A DNA stretch of 64,000 bases from Calothrix sp. FI2-JRJ7 (GTDB lineage: Bacteria; Cyanobacteriota; Cyanobacteriia; Cyanobacteriales; Nostocaceae): positions 248,001-312,000 of the forward strand of contig JAHHGX010000065.1 of assembly GCA_019359675.1 (NCBI GenBank). The letters are read 5' to 3'. Position numbers and translations under genes: made by a program. This document shows positions 1 through 8,840 of this stretch, piece by piece (positions within the stretch are counted from its first letter, which is position 1; each line of letters opens with the position of its first letter). Below the pieces are notes generated by a model. The model ran no database searches. It saw only the letters and a list, made by a program, of their open reading frames with translations, and was not told the DNA's origin.

Positions 1-910
1 TTGCTGACTTGAGTAAACTAATAACCTGTTCAGTGGGATTTTTACGATTAGTCGCAGAATTCCAAGCTGCTTCTAACTGGTCTGCAATGCGGTTAACATC
101 ACTTTTAGAGAAGTCAGTACGACTACTGATTAAATCTACAAGTGTTTCGCGGTTGACATTTTTTAGTAAATCACTATCACCAAGAGATTCAAAATCAACG
201 TCTTTCAGTAGTTTATCAAATTGACCGCGAATCTCGTTTAAATTTAGATTCGGCAATTGCAACGAGCTTAAAGAACTTTGCAGAGTATTTTTAATACTGT
301 TTGCGTCAAAACCAGAAGTTAGTTCTTTACGTACAGCAGCAGCAATATCTTCAGCAGTTGATACCGCTTGGTTTTTAGTAACGTTGGCGCCAATAGCAGC
401 AGAAGCGGTACCCATCAACCCTTTTAAACCAGAGTTAGCGGTATTGACAATTGCACCAATTAATGAACCAACTGCGTTGGAACCTAACCAGGTAATTAGC
501 GAAAAGAATGCAGCCCAAATGACTACACCAATGATTGAGCCGAGTAATGTGCTTTCGATTAAGCTGAGTTTAACAGCCAGAAAACAAGCAGCTCCCAAAG
601 CTAAACTAACAGTAAAAAGCGCCCAGATGCCTACTTTTGCTTCAACTGCACGAATTTGATTACCAACAGTATCAGCGTCATCATCACTAACATCTCCTCC
701 TCCAGCAGAAATACCTACTGCAACAGAAAAGTTAGTTAACAGCAATTGAAATGCAACTGCCATTAGCAAACCAGCAAACAAAGCTACTAAAAATTTTGGA
801 CCAGAAAACATGAGAGATGCTTGTTCTGGTGTAATATTCTCTGTAATAACAACAGAGAACAATCCTAACTGCAAACAGTAGGATTGAAGTAAATCTCCGA
901 ATTGGTACAT
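1..910 (-). CDS. Membrane protein with helical tail, 3' end cut by window edge
   Basis: I do not recognise a named family. Reading the complement from the ATG at 910 gives an open frame of 303 codons running off the window start without a stop, beginning MYQFGDLLQSYCLQ. Hydrophobic stretches near residues 33-60, 92-115 and 118-140 suggest an inner-membrane N-terminal half. The rest is hydrophilic and helical, with paired segments such as DLISSRTDFSKSDVNRIADQ. A GAGG ribosome-binding site lies about 8 bases before the ATG. It is divergent from the general-stress gene at 1379, so the two may share a regulatory region. The short plus-strand open frames here are shadows. Confidence 0.7.
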   Translation of the reverse strand, partial: MYQFGDLLQSYCLQLGLFSVVITENITPEQASLMFSGPKFLVALFAGLLMAVAFQLLLTNFSVAVGISAGGGDVSDDDADTVGNQIRAVEAKVGIWALFTVSLALGAACFLAVKLSLIESTLLGSIIGVVIWAAFFSLITWLGSNAVGSLIGAIVNTANSGLKGLMGTASAAIGANVTKNQAVSTAEDIAAAVRKELTSGFDANSIKNTLQSSLSSLQLPNLNLNEIRGQFDKLLKDVDFESLGDSDLLKNVNRETLVDLISSRTDFSKSDVNRIADQLEAAWNSATNRKNPTEQVISLLKSA

Positions 911-1378
911 GTTATAACCTCAATCTAGCTCAACTTGTAGATATTAGTGAAACCCTAGAAACCCGGTTTTTGTTTTTGCAACGCATTAAATTATTAACCG
1001 AGGAGACAGTCTTGCTTCGATTATATAATTCTATAGAATGATACTTACTCAACTAACCTAGCGACTGTAATTAATATTGATTACATCCTAAAGGAATAAA
1101 TTTAGGCTCGATATCAGCATCGAAAGTTAGATTTAACAATGATTATAATTAAAACTTGATAACGATTTATAAACAATATTAATTTAATAATTTAATTTGT
1201 TCAATCTACAAACAAAGAATTAACAAAACACAAAATATAACTTTAGATAGAGATAAAAACTCTAGCAATCGATTGATGAAAAAAAAACCAAAGCAAAGTA
1301 GAACTTAATTAGTAAGTCAAAAAGTTAAATAAGACTTAATTAAACCCAGTAAAACACAATTATAGTGGGGGAGCTAGC
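911..1378. other. Divergent intergenic region, AT-rich
   Basis: This 468-base gap separates two divergent genes and presumably holds both promoters. It is very AT-rich. Near 948-975 it has one arm of the GAAACCCGGTTT repeat seen again at 3268-3334 and 35430-35515. No coding sequence or RNA gene was recognised. A GGGGGAG ribosome-binding site precedes 1379. Confidence 0.5.
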
Positions 1379-2695
1379 ATGGTAGTAGGTTTACATAAAA
1401 GAGCCGTAGGTGTATTTTCTCATCGTCGGGATGCAGAAGATGCGCTACACGAGTTAAGAAATTCCGGTTTTGCGATGGATCGTGTCTCGGTTATTGCCCA
1501 AGATGTTGATGGTAAAGACAATATCGCAGGCGCCGAAGTTCACGACCGAGTAGGCAATAAAGCAGATGAAGGTGCATCACTCGGTGCTGTATCTGGTGGA
1601 ACATTAGGTGGTTTGACTGGTTTGTTAGTAGGTTTAGGAACCCTAGCAATACCAGGTGTAGGACCCATCATGCTCGCAGGCGCCGCAGCTACAACAATTG
1701 CAACTACACTAGCAGGAGCAGGTATTGGAGCAGCAGCAGGTTCTTTGCTCGGAGGTTTGGTAGGTTTAGGAATCCCCGAAGAAGAAGCACGTGGTTATAA
1801 TTCACGAGTAGAGCGCGGACACTATTTAGTAATTGTAGATGGCACTGCTTCAGAAATTGCTAAAGCTGAAGCAATTATGCGCCGTCGTGGTATTGAAGAT
1901 TTTCAAATTTACGACCAACCCGGACGTGAATATAATTCTTCAGATATTATACCACCAGCACCATCTGTAGCACCCGTAGTTACTCCCGTTTATAATACTG
2001 ACGTTCGTTCATCAAGCTCTTTGCATCGCGGTAAACGTATAGTTGGTGTATTTGAACACCGTCGCGATGCTGAAGCAGCTTTGACTGAGCTGCGCGATGC
2101 TGGTTTCTCAATGGATGAAGTTTCCATCATTGGTAAAGATGCAGGTGGTAATATTAACGCCCCTGGTACAGACTTACATGGTAATAAGGCTGATGATGGC
2201 GCCAAAGCAGGTGCAGCAACAGGCGCCGCTTTAGGTGGTTTGGGTGGTTTACTAGTGGGCTTGGGTGCGCTAGCAATTCCTGGAGTTGGACCAGTACTAT
2301 TAGGTGGAGCAGCAGCAACTGCACTCGCAACCGCAGCAACAGGTGCAGGTATTGGAGCAGCAGCTGGTGGTATCACTGGTGGACTAGTTGGTTTGGGAAT
2401 TCCTGAATACAAAGCGCAGGCTTATAACGACAAACTTAACCGAGGCGACTATATAGTTATGGTTGACGCCACCGATGATGAAGTTCGTCGTGCGGAAGTA
2501 ATCCTCAAGCGTCACAACATTCAAGACTACAATGTCTTCGATGCCACCGATGTTAGTTCATCGCGTCGTGAAAGACCTACTATGGACACCTCGCGTGTAA
2601 ACTACGCTGCTGATACTAGTACCACAACTAGAACTATCAACAGTGATGGTGATGCAGATGTAATCATCATCGACCGTCGCGAAGAAACAATCTAA
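1379..2695 (+). CDS. General stress protein with two YflT/GsiB17M-like repeats
   Basis: 438 residues made of two homologous halves, about 8-185 and 222-395. Each half has a leading motif (VGVFxHRRDAExALxELRxxGF), a long glycine/alanine-rich hydrophobic hairpin with GLGxLAIPGVGP, and a closing segment (GIPExxAxxYNxxxxRGxYxVxVD). This matches the heat-induced/general stress protein family (PF11181-like) found in cyanobacteria. The role is unproven but such proteins associate with stress response and membranes. The start is an ATG after a strong GGGGGAG site. The C-terminal tail is hydrophilic and serine/threonine-rich. It heads a run of stress-type genes (BON lipoprotein, CAAD protein, acidic protein). 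Confidence 0.85.
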   Translation: MVVGLHKRAVGVFSHRRDAEDALHELRNSGFAMDRVSVIAQDVDGKDNIAGAEVHDRVGNKADEGASLGAVSGGTLGGLTGLLVGLGTLAIPGVGPIMLAGAAATTIATTLAGAGIGAAAGSLLGGLVGLGIPEEEARGYNSRVERGHYLVIVDGTASEIAKAEAIMRRRGIEDFQIYDQPGREYNSSDIIPPAPSVAPVVTPVYNTDVRSSSSLHRGKRIVGVFEHRRDAEAALTELRDAGFSMDEVSIIGKDAGGNINAPGTDLHGNKADDGAKAGAATGAALGGLGGLLVGLGALAIPGVGPVLLGGAAATALATAATGAGIGAAAGGITGGLVGLGIPEYKAQAYNDKLNRGDYIVMVDATDDEVRRAEVILKRHNIQDYNVFDATDVSSSRRERPTMDTSRVNYAADTSTTTRTINSDGDADVIIIDRREETI

Positions 2696-2783
2696 CACAC
2701 AGAAATCCCCCTCCTCAACAAAAGTAAGTAGGGCTATGCCCTACCTACGCAAAAATCATTACCAACCAATAAACAATAAAAAA

Positions 2784-3251
2784 ATGAAAAAGTTAACTTT
2801 ACTCTTTATTAGTAGTGTTCTTGCTTTAGGTACTGCTGCGTGCCAACAACCTGCTAAAACCAGTGCAGATGCTCCTAACAATCCTGCAACAGATGTCAAT
2901 CAAGTTCAAGCACCAAACGCTGGGTCAACTGAAGCAGCTAAAGATGATGCTCAAAGCCAAACCCGACGCGATCAATTAGATGCTGATATTCGTGCCCGCG
3001 AACAACGAAACAATATCGCGAACGATGGCGCTGCTACAAACCGAGCAGCAGGTGACCTTGCAAGTCAAGTACGCTCTAAGTTAGAAGCAAATATCCCTAA
3101 CGGCGCCCTTGCTGTCAAAGGCGAAGATAATGGTACTGTAACAGTAACTGGAACTGTACCTAAAAAAGCCCAATTGGCAAAGATTGAACCTTTAGCTAAA
3201 GAAATTAAAGGTGTTACAAACGTAGTTGTGAATGCAAAAGCTACCGAATAA
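2784..3251 (+). CDS. BON-domain lipoprotein
   Basis: 155 residues from the ATG at 2784. A longer upstream start at 2736 would place residues before the signal peptide, so I reject it. The N-terminus MKKLTLLFISSVLALGTAAC is a lipoprotein signal with its cysteine at about residue 20. A linker rich in Ala, Asn, Gln and Asp follows. A BON domain occupies about 90-155 (LASQVRSKLEANIP, then GTVTVTGTVPKKAQ). BON domains bind phospholipid or other envelope components (family knowledge). The product is probably anchored in the outer or cytoplasmic membrane. It lies 88 bases after the stress gene and is followed by a terminator-like hairpin at 3347. Confidence 0.8.
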   Translation: MKKLTLLFISSVLALGTAACQQPAKTSADAPNNPATDVNQVQAPNAGSTEAAKDDAQSQTRRDQLDADIRAREQRNNIANDGAATNRAAGDLASQVRSKLEANIPNGALAVKGEDNGTVTVTGTVPKKAQLAKIEPLAKEIKGVTNVVVNAKATE

Positions 3252-3267
3252 ATGTATCAAAATCCTA

Positions 3268-3334
3268 AGAAACCGGGTTTCTACGCAAAATCGTCGTTGT
3301 TATTACAATATATCAACAAAGAAACCCGGTTTCT
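3268..3334. repeat. Inverted repeat pair AGAAACCGGGTTTCT
   Basis: Two 15-base arms at 3268-3282 and 3320-3334 are exact reverse complements, separated by 37 AT-rich bases. Related arms occur near 948 and 35430-35515. It looks like one of several dispersed palindromic repeat families in this genome. Confidence 0.7.
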
Positions 3335-3346
3335 AGGTTTCATATA

Positions 3347-3391
3347 CCGAACGGAAGAAAGGTAATATAGCTATCTTCCGGTCGGTTTTTC
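3347..3391 (+). terminator. Rho-independent-type terminator
   Basis: A 15-base stem (CCGAACGGAAGAAAG against CTATCTTCCGGTCGG, two mismatches) is followed directly by five T residues. It sits after the BON lipoprotein gene and before the CAAD gene, which has its own upstream region. Confidence 0.65.
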
Positions 3392-3459
3392 GTAATCTAT
3401 TTCCTATCGTTTGAATTAACATCTAGAATAGAAAAGTTGTAACCATTAGGGGAATTACT

Positions 3460-3927
3460 ATGGAAACTCAAGAACAACCGCAATATATTAACCCTGACAT
3501 CACTCCTGAAACAAATCCTACCACCGTAAATGGTATAGGAACAGTTGAAGTTGCTGTAAAAGATGAATTGCCAAAATTGCCACCAGCATCAATGTCAACT
3601 ACATCTACTCAATTACAGCAAATTAGTGATAAAATAGCAGTTTTTCTTGCGCGCTTACCCGATTATATCGGTAACTTCTTCAACGACTACAAGCCGCAAA
3701 TTACCACTGTAGCATTAATATTAGCAGCACTTCTTTCAGTCAAACTCGTATTTGCAGTACTCGATGCAGTTAATGACATTCCATTGTTTGCGACCATATT
3801 TGAGTTAGTTGGTATCGGTTACGCAACTTGGTTTGTTTCCCGTTACCTGCTTAAAGCTTCCACACGTCAGGAATTATCATCTGAAATTAACAATTTCAAA
3901 AATCAAATTTCCGGTAAACAAGTATAA
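3460..3927 (+). CDS. CAAD-domain membrane protein (CURT1-like)
   Basis: 155 residues. About 60 N-terminal residues are hydrophilic. A CAAD-type module follows: an amphipathic helix (LARLPDYIGNFFNDYKP) and two membrane helices around 83-103 and 107-130 (VALILAALLSVKLVFAVLDA, then FELVGIGYATWFVSRYLL). A short basic/acidic tail ends the protein. The cyanobacterial aminoacyl-tRNA-synthetase appended domain, related to plant CURT1, sits in thylakoid or other membranes and can bend them or anchor proteins (family knowledge). This is the stand-alone form, not fused to a tRNA synthetase. A GGGGA ribosome-binding site precedes the ATG. Confidence 0.85.
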   Translation: METQEQPQYINPDITPETNPTTVNGIGTVEVAVKDELPKLPPASMSTTSTQLQQISDKIAVFLARLPDYIGNFFNDYKPQITTVALILAALLSVKLVFAVLDAVNDIPLFATIFELVGIGYATWFVSRYLLKASTRQELSSEINNFKNQISGKQV

Positions 3928-3966
3928 ATTGCTTCGATAACAATTTACGTAAATAAACACAACGAT

Positions 3967-4016
3967 GTAGAGACGCGTTCACGGAGTGTCCCGCAGGGAA
4001 TATATTGCGTCTCTAC
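3967..4016. repeat. GTAGAGACGCG palindromic repeat, long form
   Basis: A 50-base element whose ends GTAGAGACGC and GCGTCTCTAC are inverted repeats. Inside is TTCACGGAGTGTCCCGCAGG. The same element in opposite orientation is at 13200-13249. Short forms are at 25512 and 35355, and a diverged one is at 47495. Confidence 0.8.
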
Positions 4017-4155
4017 ATTTTTATATACCTTTTGATTGATAACTTTAACCAAAAGCATCAATATAATTCCCCTCTCAAGATAGTGTATTTTACGCTACGA
4101 AAACTTTACTCTTATTTTATACATAAAAAAATTGTATCAATCAGGAGAGGTTACG

Positions 4156-4557
4156 ATGGGTAACGCTAATCAAGGCATTGATTCGCACGAGCGTGCAGAA
4201 AGAGACCAATACGATAGAGGTATTATCCCAGCAGAAACAGCAGCGCGCAAAGAACGTGAAGGTGAACTCTACAAAACAAAACCAACTGAAGAACGTGAAG
4301 CTGCTGCTCTTACTGATGACCAAACTGCATCAGATAGTATTCGGACAACAGATGGTTATACAGTAGACAATGAAGGTTTATTAAATAACTACGCAGTTGA
4401 ACCAGAAATGTACTACGAAACACCTGGTGACGCACGTCAAGTAATTGAAGAAGATAAACAGGCACGTCTTGAAGAATTGGCGGCAATCAAAGACCATAGC
4501 GAAGGCGAATTAACTATGGATGATGACAAGCGCGGTAGAGGTACTGGCGCCGTTTAG
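4156..4557 (+). CDS. Acidic hydrophilic protein of the stress cluster, unknown function
   Basis: 133 residues from the ATG at 4156, which follows AGGAGAGG. An upstream TTG start at 4132 would lie before that ribosome-binding site and is rejected. The sequence is strongly charged (many Glu, Asp, Arg, Lys), lacks hydrophobic segments, and is probably largely disordered. It has no motif I recognise. Its place after the general-stress, BON and CAAD genes, and a terminator directly downstream, suggest a stress-related role by context only. Confidence 0.65.
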   Translation: MGNANQGIDSHERAERDQYDRGIIPAETAARKEREGELYKTKPTEEREAAALTDDQTASDSIRTTDGYTVDNEGLLNNYAVEPEMYYETPGDARQVIEEDKQARLEELAAIKDHSEGELTMDDDKRGRGTGAV

Positions 4558-4587
4558 TTAGATAGGCAAAATTAAATACATCTTGTG

Positions 4588-4619
4588 GGACAGGCATCCT
4601 TGCCTGTCCTATCTTTTTA
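4588..4619 (+). terminator. Hairpin terminator of the GGACAGGCA repeat type
   Basis: The stem GGACAGGCA / TGCCTGTCC with a TCCT loop is followed by ATCTTTTT. It belongs to the dispersed family that also occurs near 10331, 13611, 28199, 45808, 54890 and 62366. These copies commonly sit just after genes. Confidence 0.7.
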
Positions 4620-4633
4620 CAAGAAAAATGTAA

Positions 4634-6202
4634 TCACCCACCCACAACAAACGGCGCCATCTCATACTTATTCCACTGTCGCTGATGCCATTCTGTAATC
4701 ATAGGACGCACTACAAATTTAGGCGCCTCTCCAGCTAAAACATCTATACGTAAACAAGAATATGGGCGCCGTTTTTGCGAAGCTTGTCCGTTACGACCAA
4801 CAAACAAACGCGAACTAGCAACCTTACGCTGTTGACCGTCAACTGTTTCCATCAAATCATTACCTTCTGGACGCTGACGACGCAAGCTAAAACCACTACC
4901 CCCACAAACTATCCAATTAATACCCCCATCACCATATCCAGTATCTTGGGTTTGTAAATATTCTAAACAATGGGCGTGACCGTTTAATACTAAATCAACG
5001 ATGGGACGGTCTTTCCTTAATGAATTTACTTGAACTGCTACTTTATTAAATACTTCACGTAACCGCTTACGAACAGCTAAAGTTTGTGCTTGCTGCCACT
5101 TTGTTGCCTCGGTTACATAAGGTGGATGGTGAAAAAATACTACTCTGCCCCTAACTTCTTTATTTTGCCAAGACTCAACTAACTTAGAAGCGAACCATTC
5201 GAGTTGTTCGGTGTCGGTGGCACTTCGATGTTTCGGCGCCAGTTGCTTTTCAATATCAAAAGCCATTTCATCTATTTGTGTAAGTCGTCCATGCAAATCA
5301 TCAAGTTCTTCAGCTTCGTTGGGTTTCGACGGGTCAAGCTGAGATATTCTAGCAACAATTTCCTCTTTTTGCTGTTCTAACTCTTGAAGATGCTGTTCAA
5401 GGTCTTGACGTTGTATCACACCTTCACTTGTTTTTGGTATTGGTAACGGGTCGTTAAATGTATTAGAATCAAGAGCAAAAAAATCTATATCACCATAACG
5501 AAACGTATAATACCGATTAGGTAAACGAGTAAATTTACCTGGTTCATACCTCAAACAATAACCACTATCCGTTTTTGCGTCGTAGTGGTTATCAAGGTGC
5601 TGTATTAATTGTTCGTCAGAGTTAAAAGCTTTGAGATAATCTATAAATGCTTTCGCATATGCATCACCTGCCCTCGAACCATGCCAGCCAACATCTAAAT
5701 CAAGCTTTGATTTAAGTAAACGCCGAATTGGCATTGTCCCTAAAGACACAATACCCCAAAATATAGGTAAATCATAATAATCGTGATTTCCAGGTACAGG
5801 GAGTATTGGTAGCTTGAAGGTCATTTTGTCGTAAGCAATATTTTTATAATGCTGGGCACCGACAAGAAACTCACGATAAGGTTGAATAAAGTTTTGCTGG
5901 TAGTATTCGCTTGACCCAACCAGATATATAACATCTCCTGTATGGAGCATAAACCGACATTCGTCATGATGAGGAAGCATTAATTCTGCAACTTGACGCT
6001 GCGGGTTGTGCGAAGTGTGCGAACCCGAACCGCTATCACCGACTACAAGAAACGAGAATTCCTGTTCCGAAGCCTTTCCATCATCGAATACAAACTTTGT
6101 TTGGTCAATATTTTTATTAACCAATAACGGGTGTTGCCACCGTACCCGTTGATTCATTCTACGAATTTTTTCGGCAATTCCAACTTCAGAGGCTAGTTTC
6201 AT
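4634..6202 (-). CDS. Calcineurin-like metallophosphoesterase
   Basis: 522 residues. The metal-binding motifs of the family are in order: GDSGSG (55-60), HTGD (87-90), GNHD (138-141), HH (358-359) and GHAH (408-411). The hydrolase core is therefore complete. Between the third and fourth motifs is a long insertion (about 255-325) with a Glu/Gln-rich predicted coiled coil. No signal peptide is visible, so it is probably cytoplasmic or peripheral. The substrate is unknown. It is convergent with the acidic stress protein gene and lies upstream of the lipid kinase on the same strand with a 73-base gap. No clear ribosome-binding site precedes the ATG; an internal Met near residue 17 is an alternative start. 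Confidence 0.8.
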   Translation of the reverse strand: MKLASEVGIAEKIRRMNQRVRWQHPLLVNKNIDQTKFVFDDGKASEQEFSFLVVGDSGSGSHTSHNPQRQVAELMLPHHDECRFMLHTGDVIYLVGSSEYYQQNFIQPYREFLVGAQHYKNIAYDKMTFKLPILPVPGNHDYYDLPIFWGIVSLGTMPIRRLLKSKLDLDVGWHGSRAGDAYAKAFIDYLKAFNSDEQLIQHLDNHYDAKTDSGYCLRYEPGKFTRLPNRYYTFRYGDIDFFALDSNTFNDPLPIPKTSEGVIQRQDLEQHLQELEQQKEEIVARISQLDPSKPNEAEELDDLHGRLTQIDEMAFDIEKQLAPKHRSATDTEQLEWFASKLVESWQNKEVRGRVVFFHHPPYVTEATKWQQAQTLAVRKRLREVFNKVAVQVNSLRKDRPIVDLVLNGHAHCLEYLQTQDTGYGDGGINWIVCGGSGFSLRRQRPEGNDLMETVDGQQRKVASSRLFVGRNGQASQKRRPYSCLRIDVLAGEAPKFVVRPMITEWHQRQWNKYEMAPFVVGG

Positions 6203-6275
6203 AATTATAAGGAGCTACTTTGAGAATAAAATGGGGTTATGAGCGAACCAGCAAAAATTCCCCATTATTATTTTC

Positions 6276-7232
6276 CTACTTTTCTTCAATTACCAAATTA
6301 GGTAATCCTTCCAATTTTTCCATCGGTTCTGGCTCATCGACGGTAGGAACAAAGATTTGTATAGCTTTAGGAAGACACTTAATCTCAACAGGTGTAGGAT
6401 CCATCACTTCCCCATCAACGACTACTTTTTGAGGAGGATTCGTTGTAATTTTGAATTGCTTCGCACGCATATAACCTACATCATCGCGTTCGGCACCATT
6501 TCCAGAAGATGCACTTTGAAATAAATGAATAGCTGTTGCGAGAGCGGCAGCTTTATTAGCAGGCGCCACAATTGTCATATCAAGCAACCCATCATCTACA
6601 ACTATACCACCACTACCTTGAGCAAGTACAGATGTTGGGGGTGCAGCGTTAGCAACGGTGACTGCTGATGCGGTTGTTTTAACTATCTTATCTTCGGTTT
6701 CTATTTCAACGTCAAAGCTTTCTAACTCGCGCAACTCCTTTAACCCCGCGAGTATGTATGCCATTACACCCAAACGATTTTTACTTTCGCGGTCAGCAGT
6801 TTCAACAGCCTCAGCTTCAAACCCAATACCTGCTAGCAACATCATTGGGCGCCCATTACAATCAGCAGCATCAATTGTTCGCGTTAATCCTTGTAAAATA
6901 ACTTCGCAGGCGCCTGGAATTGTATCAGGAATTCCCAATGCATTTGCAAAAGCATTTGCAGTACCGCGCGATATTATACCAAATTTAATATCAGTCCCAA
7001 TAACAGCTTCCGCAGCAGCACTAAGCGTCCCATCTCCTCCAGACGCAATAATTGCTTCAACTCCACGCTTTACCGCTTCTGCTGCAAGTTCGCCGGCGCC
7101 GACTTCTTTTGTAGTCAATTGAATATCAAGATTTATTTCAGGTTCTAAAATAGAACGAATCTGTGCTAGTTCAGACTCTGGGTTTCCTTGACCCGCAACC
7201 GGGTTAAATATAAGACAAGCTGAACGGCTCAT
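6276..7232 (-). CDS. YegS/BmrU-type lipid kinase (diacylglycerol kinase catalytic domain)
   Basis: 318 residues. The diacylglycerol-kinase catalytic fold is recognisable from NPVAGQGN (10-17), GGDGT (65-69, nucleotide binding) and SRGTANAFA (89-97). The C-terminal half carries the second lobe with VVDDGLLDMTIV and VVVDGEVMDPTPVEI. Enzymes of this family phosphorylate lipids with ATP at the membrane (family knowledge). The exact lipid cannot be told from sequence. Length is normal and the frame is intact. It lies on the complement just upstream of the phosphoesterase and is divergent from hemC. Confidence 0.85.
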   Translation of the reverse strand: MSRSACLIFNPVAGQGNPESELAQIRSILEPEINLDIQLTTKEVGAGELAAEAVKRGVEAIIASGGDGTLSAAAEAVIGTDIKFGIISRGTANAFANALGIPDTIPGACEVILQGLTRTIDAADCNGRPMMLLAGIGFEAEAVETADRESKNRLGVMAYILAGLKELRELESFDVEIETEDKIVKTTASAVTVANAAPPTSVLAQGSGGIVVDDGLLDMTIVAPANKAAALATAIHLFQSASSGNGAERDDVGYMRAKQFKITTNPPQKVVVDGEVMDPTPVEIKCLPKAIQIFVPTVDEPEPMEKLEGLPNLVIEEK

Positions 7233-7660
7233 AGGATATTTTAAGAATAAGAATATATTGTTAAATATAAAAACATTATTTACCTATATAGAGCATTCAG
7301 TCTTCCTTCTGACGATAGGTTTTGTTGTTTAGTAGGTTGGGTGGAGGAACGTAACCCAACGTAGAATCTTAGTTAACTTTTGTGAATATTAGTTAAGTGC
7401 ATAATACCCTGCTTCTGAAGTCGCTCTTATTAGTCCAAATCTTTACATACCTTGGTTCTCAGCCAATTGATATTAAATATACATGTTTACAATGTATAGA
7501 TATATAAACCAAGATGCTTGACTCTTTAACGTTACTTCGTAAAGATATATTAAAAAGTCAAAAATAAACTTGCCTCAAATCCACAAGGCATAGCTCAAAT
7601 GGGGCATTCACTGCGGTAGTCTAGATAAGTATTTAGTCTTCTGTTTTGATAAACCGCTTT
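7233..7660. other. Intergenic region between lipid kinase and hemC
   Basis: About 430 bases. Near 7329-7362 lies a GTTGGGTGGAGGAACGTAACCCAAC inverted repeat copy; the same family appears near 28243, 52857 and 57500. The remainder is AT-rich and presumably holds divergent promoters. No gene was recognised. Confidence 0.5.
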
Positions 7661-8632
7661 ATGACATCTGTTGTTTCCAGTCCCCAACGTACAATTCGCA
7701 TTGGTTCTCGTAAAAGTCAACTAGCCCTGGTGCAAACGTACTGGGTACAAGAACAACTCCAGAAGAGCTTTCCAGAAATAAAGTTTGAAGTTCACACAAT
7801 GGCAACTCAAGGAGACAAAATTCTTGATGTGGCTTTAGCAAAAATTGGTGACAAAGGACTTTTCACAAAAGAACTCGAACTGGGGATGATAAATCAGGAG
7901 ATTGACTTCGCGGTTCATTCGCTCAAAGATTTGCCAACTCGTTTACCCGAAGGTTTAGTGCTGGCAGCAATTACCGAGCGAGAAAATCCTGCTGATGCTT
8001 TGGTTGTTCACGAAAAATATAAAGATAAACAAATTGATACACTACCACAAGGCGCCATAGTTGGGTCTTCATCGCTGCGACGGTTAGCACAATTGCGCCA
8101 TCATTTCCCGCACTTAGAATTTAAAGACGTGCGTGGTAATTTGAATACTCGTTTAGCAAAATTAGACGCAGGTGAGTACGACGCGCTAATTTTGGCGGTA
8201 GCGGGGTTAGAGCGCTTAGGAATGGGTGACCGTGTACACCAAGTATTACCCAAAGAAATATCACTTCACGCAGTTGGTCAAGGTGCATTAGGTATCGAGT
8301 GTCGAGCCGACGATACTGATTTAATATCGATGCTTAAAGCAATCGAACATCCTCAAACAAGAGACCGTTGTCTTGCCGAACGCGCGTTTTTACGTGATTT
8401 AGAAGGTGGTTGTCAAGTTCCTATCGGTGTAAACACTGAAATAACTGGTAATACACTTACCCTTTCTGGAATTGTCGCCAGCGTTGATGGTCAAAGATTT
8501 GTAAAAGATAGCGTTTCTGGTGCTGCCGAAGATGCCGAAAAATTAGGAACACAATTGGCAGACCTTCTACGTACTCAAGGCGCCCAACCAATTCTCGAAG
8601 AAATCTTCCAAACCGTTCAACGTGGATCATAG
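7661..8632 (+). CDS. hemC: Porphobilinogen deaminase (hydroxymethylbilane synthase)
   Basis: 323 residues from the ATG at 7661, giving [20 protein letters not shown] as in cyanobacterial homologues. An upstream TTG at 7646 is less likely. It polymerises four porphobilinogen units into hydroxymethylbilane, an early step in haem and chlorophyll synthesis, in the cytoplasm. Family hallmarks are [12 protein letters not shown] at the N-terminus, [17 protein letters not shown], and [10 protein letters not shown], whose Cys (about residue 251) attaches the dipyrromethane cofactor. Length and motifs are complete. A palindromic repeat cluster follows. Confidence 0.97.
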   Translation: MTSVVSSPQRTIRIGSRKSQLALVQTYWVQEQLQKSFPEIKFEVHTMATQGDKILDVALAKIGDKGLFTKELELGMINQEIDFAVHSLKDLPTRLPEGLVLAAITERENPADALVVHEKYKDKQIDTLPQGAIVGSSSLRRLAQLRHHFPHLEFKDVRGNLNTRLAKLDAGEYDALILAVAGLERLGMGDRVHQVLPKEISLHAVGQGALGIECRADDTDLISMLKAIEHPQTRDRCLAERAFLRDLEGGCQVPIGVNTEITGNTLTLSGIVASVDGQRFVKDSVSGAAEDAEKLGTQLADLLRTQGAQPILEEIFQTVQRGS

Positions 8633-8805
8633 TAGGGTGCGTGACGCCATCAACAATCCTAAAACGAAGTTAGCAATTTGGTAGCGTCACGCACCTTACC
8701 TACGAGGAGCGGAGGAGCTGGGCTTCTTTGCTCCAAAGGCGCCGGTGCGTGAAAGCACTTTAATATTCTGTTACATTGATAGATTCAAATAGCTTTCACG
8801 CACCC
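8633..8805. repeat. Double inverted repeat (GGTGCGTGACGC / GGTGCGTGAAAGC)
   Basis: Two consecutive hairpins lie between hemC and glgA. The first has arms at 8636-8647 and 8684-8695 (GGTGCGTGACGC / GCGTCACGCACC). The second has arms at 8744-8756 and 8792-8804 (GGTGCGTGAAAGC / GCTTTCACGCACC). A related hairpin is at 52742-52801. This looks like a dispersed non-coding element rather than a gene. Confidence 0.75.
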
Positions 8806-8840
8806 TACTCATAACTCATAACTCAATAACTAAAAAATAG

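Noticed and set aside
9-659. Plus-strand open frames 9-224 and 384-659
   Set aside because: They are antisense to the membrane-protein frame on the complement (910 to 1), which has a start, ribosome-binding site and protein-like composition.
1990-2412. Complement open frame inside the general stress gene
   Set aside because: Pro/Ala-rich shadow produced by the Gly/Ala repeats of the real gene.
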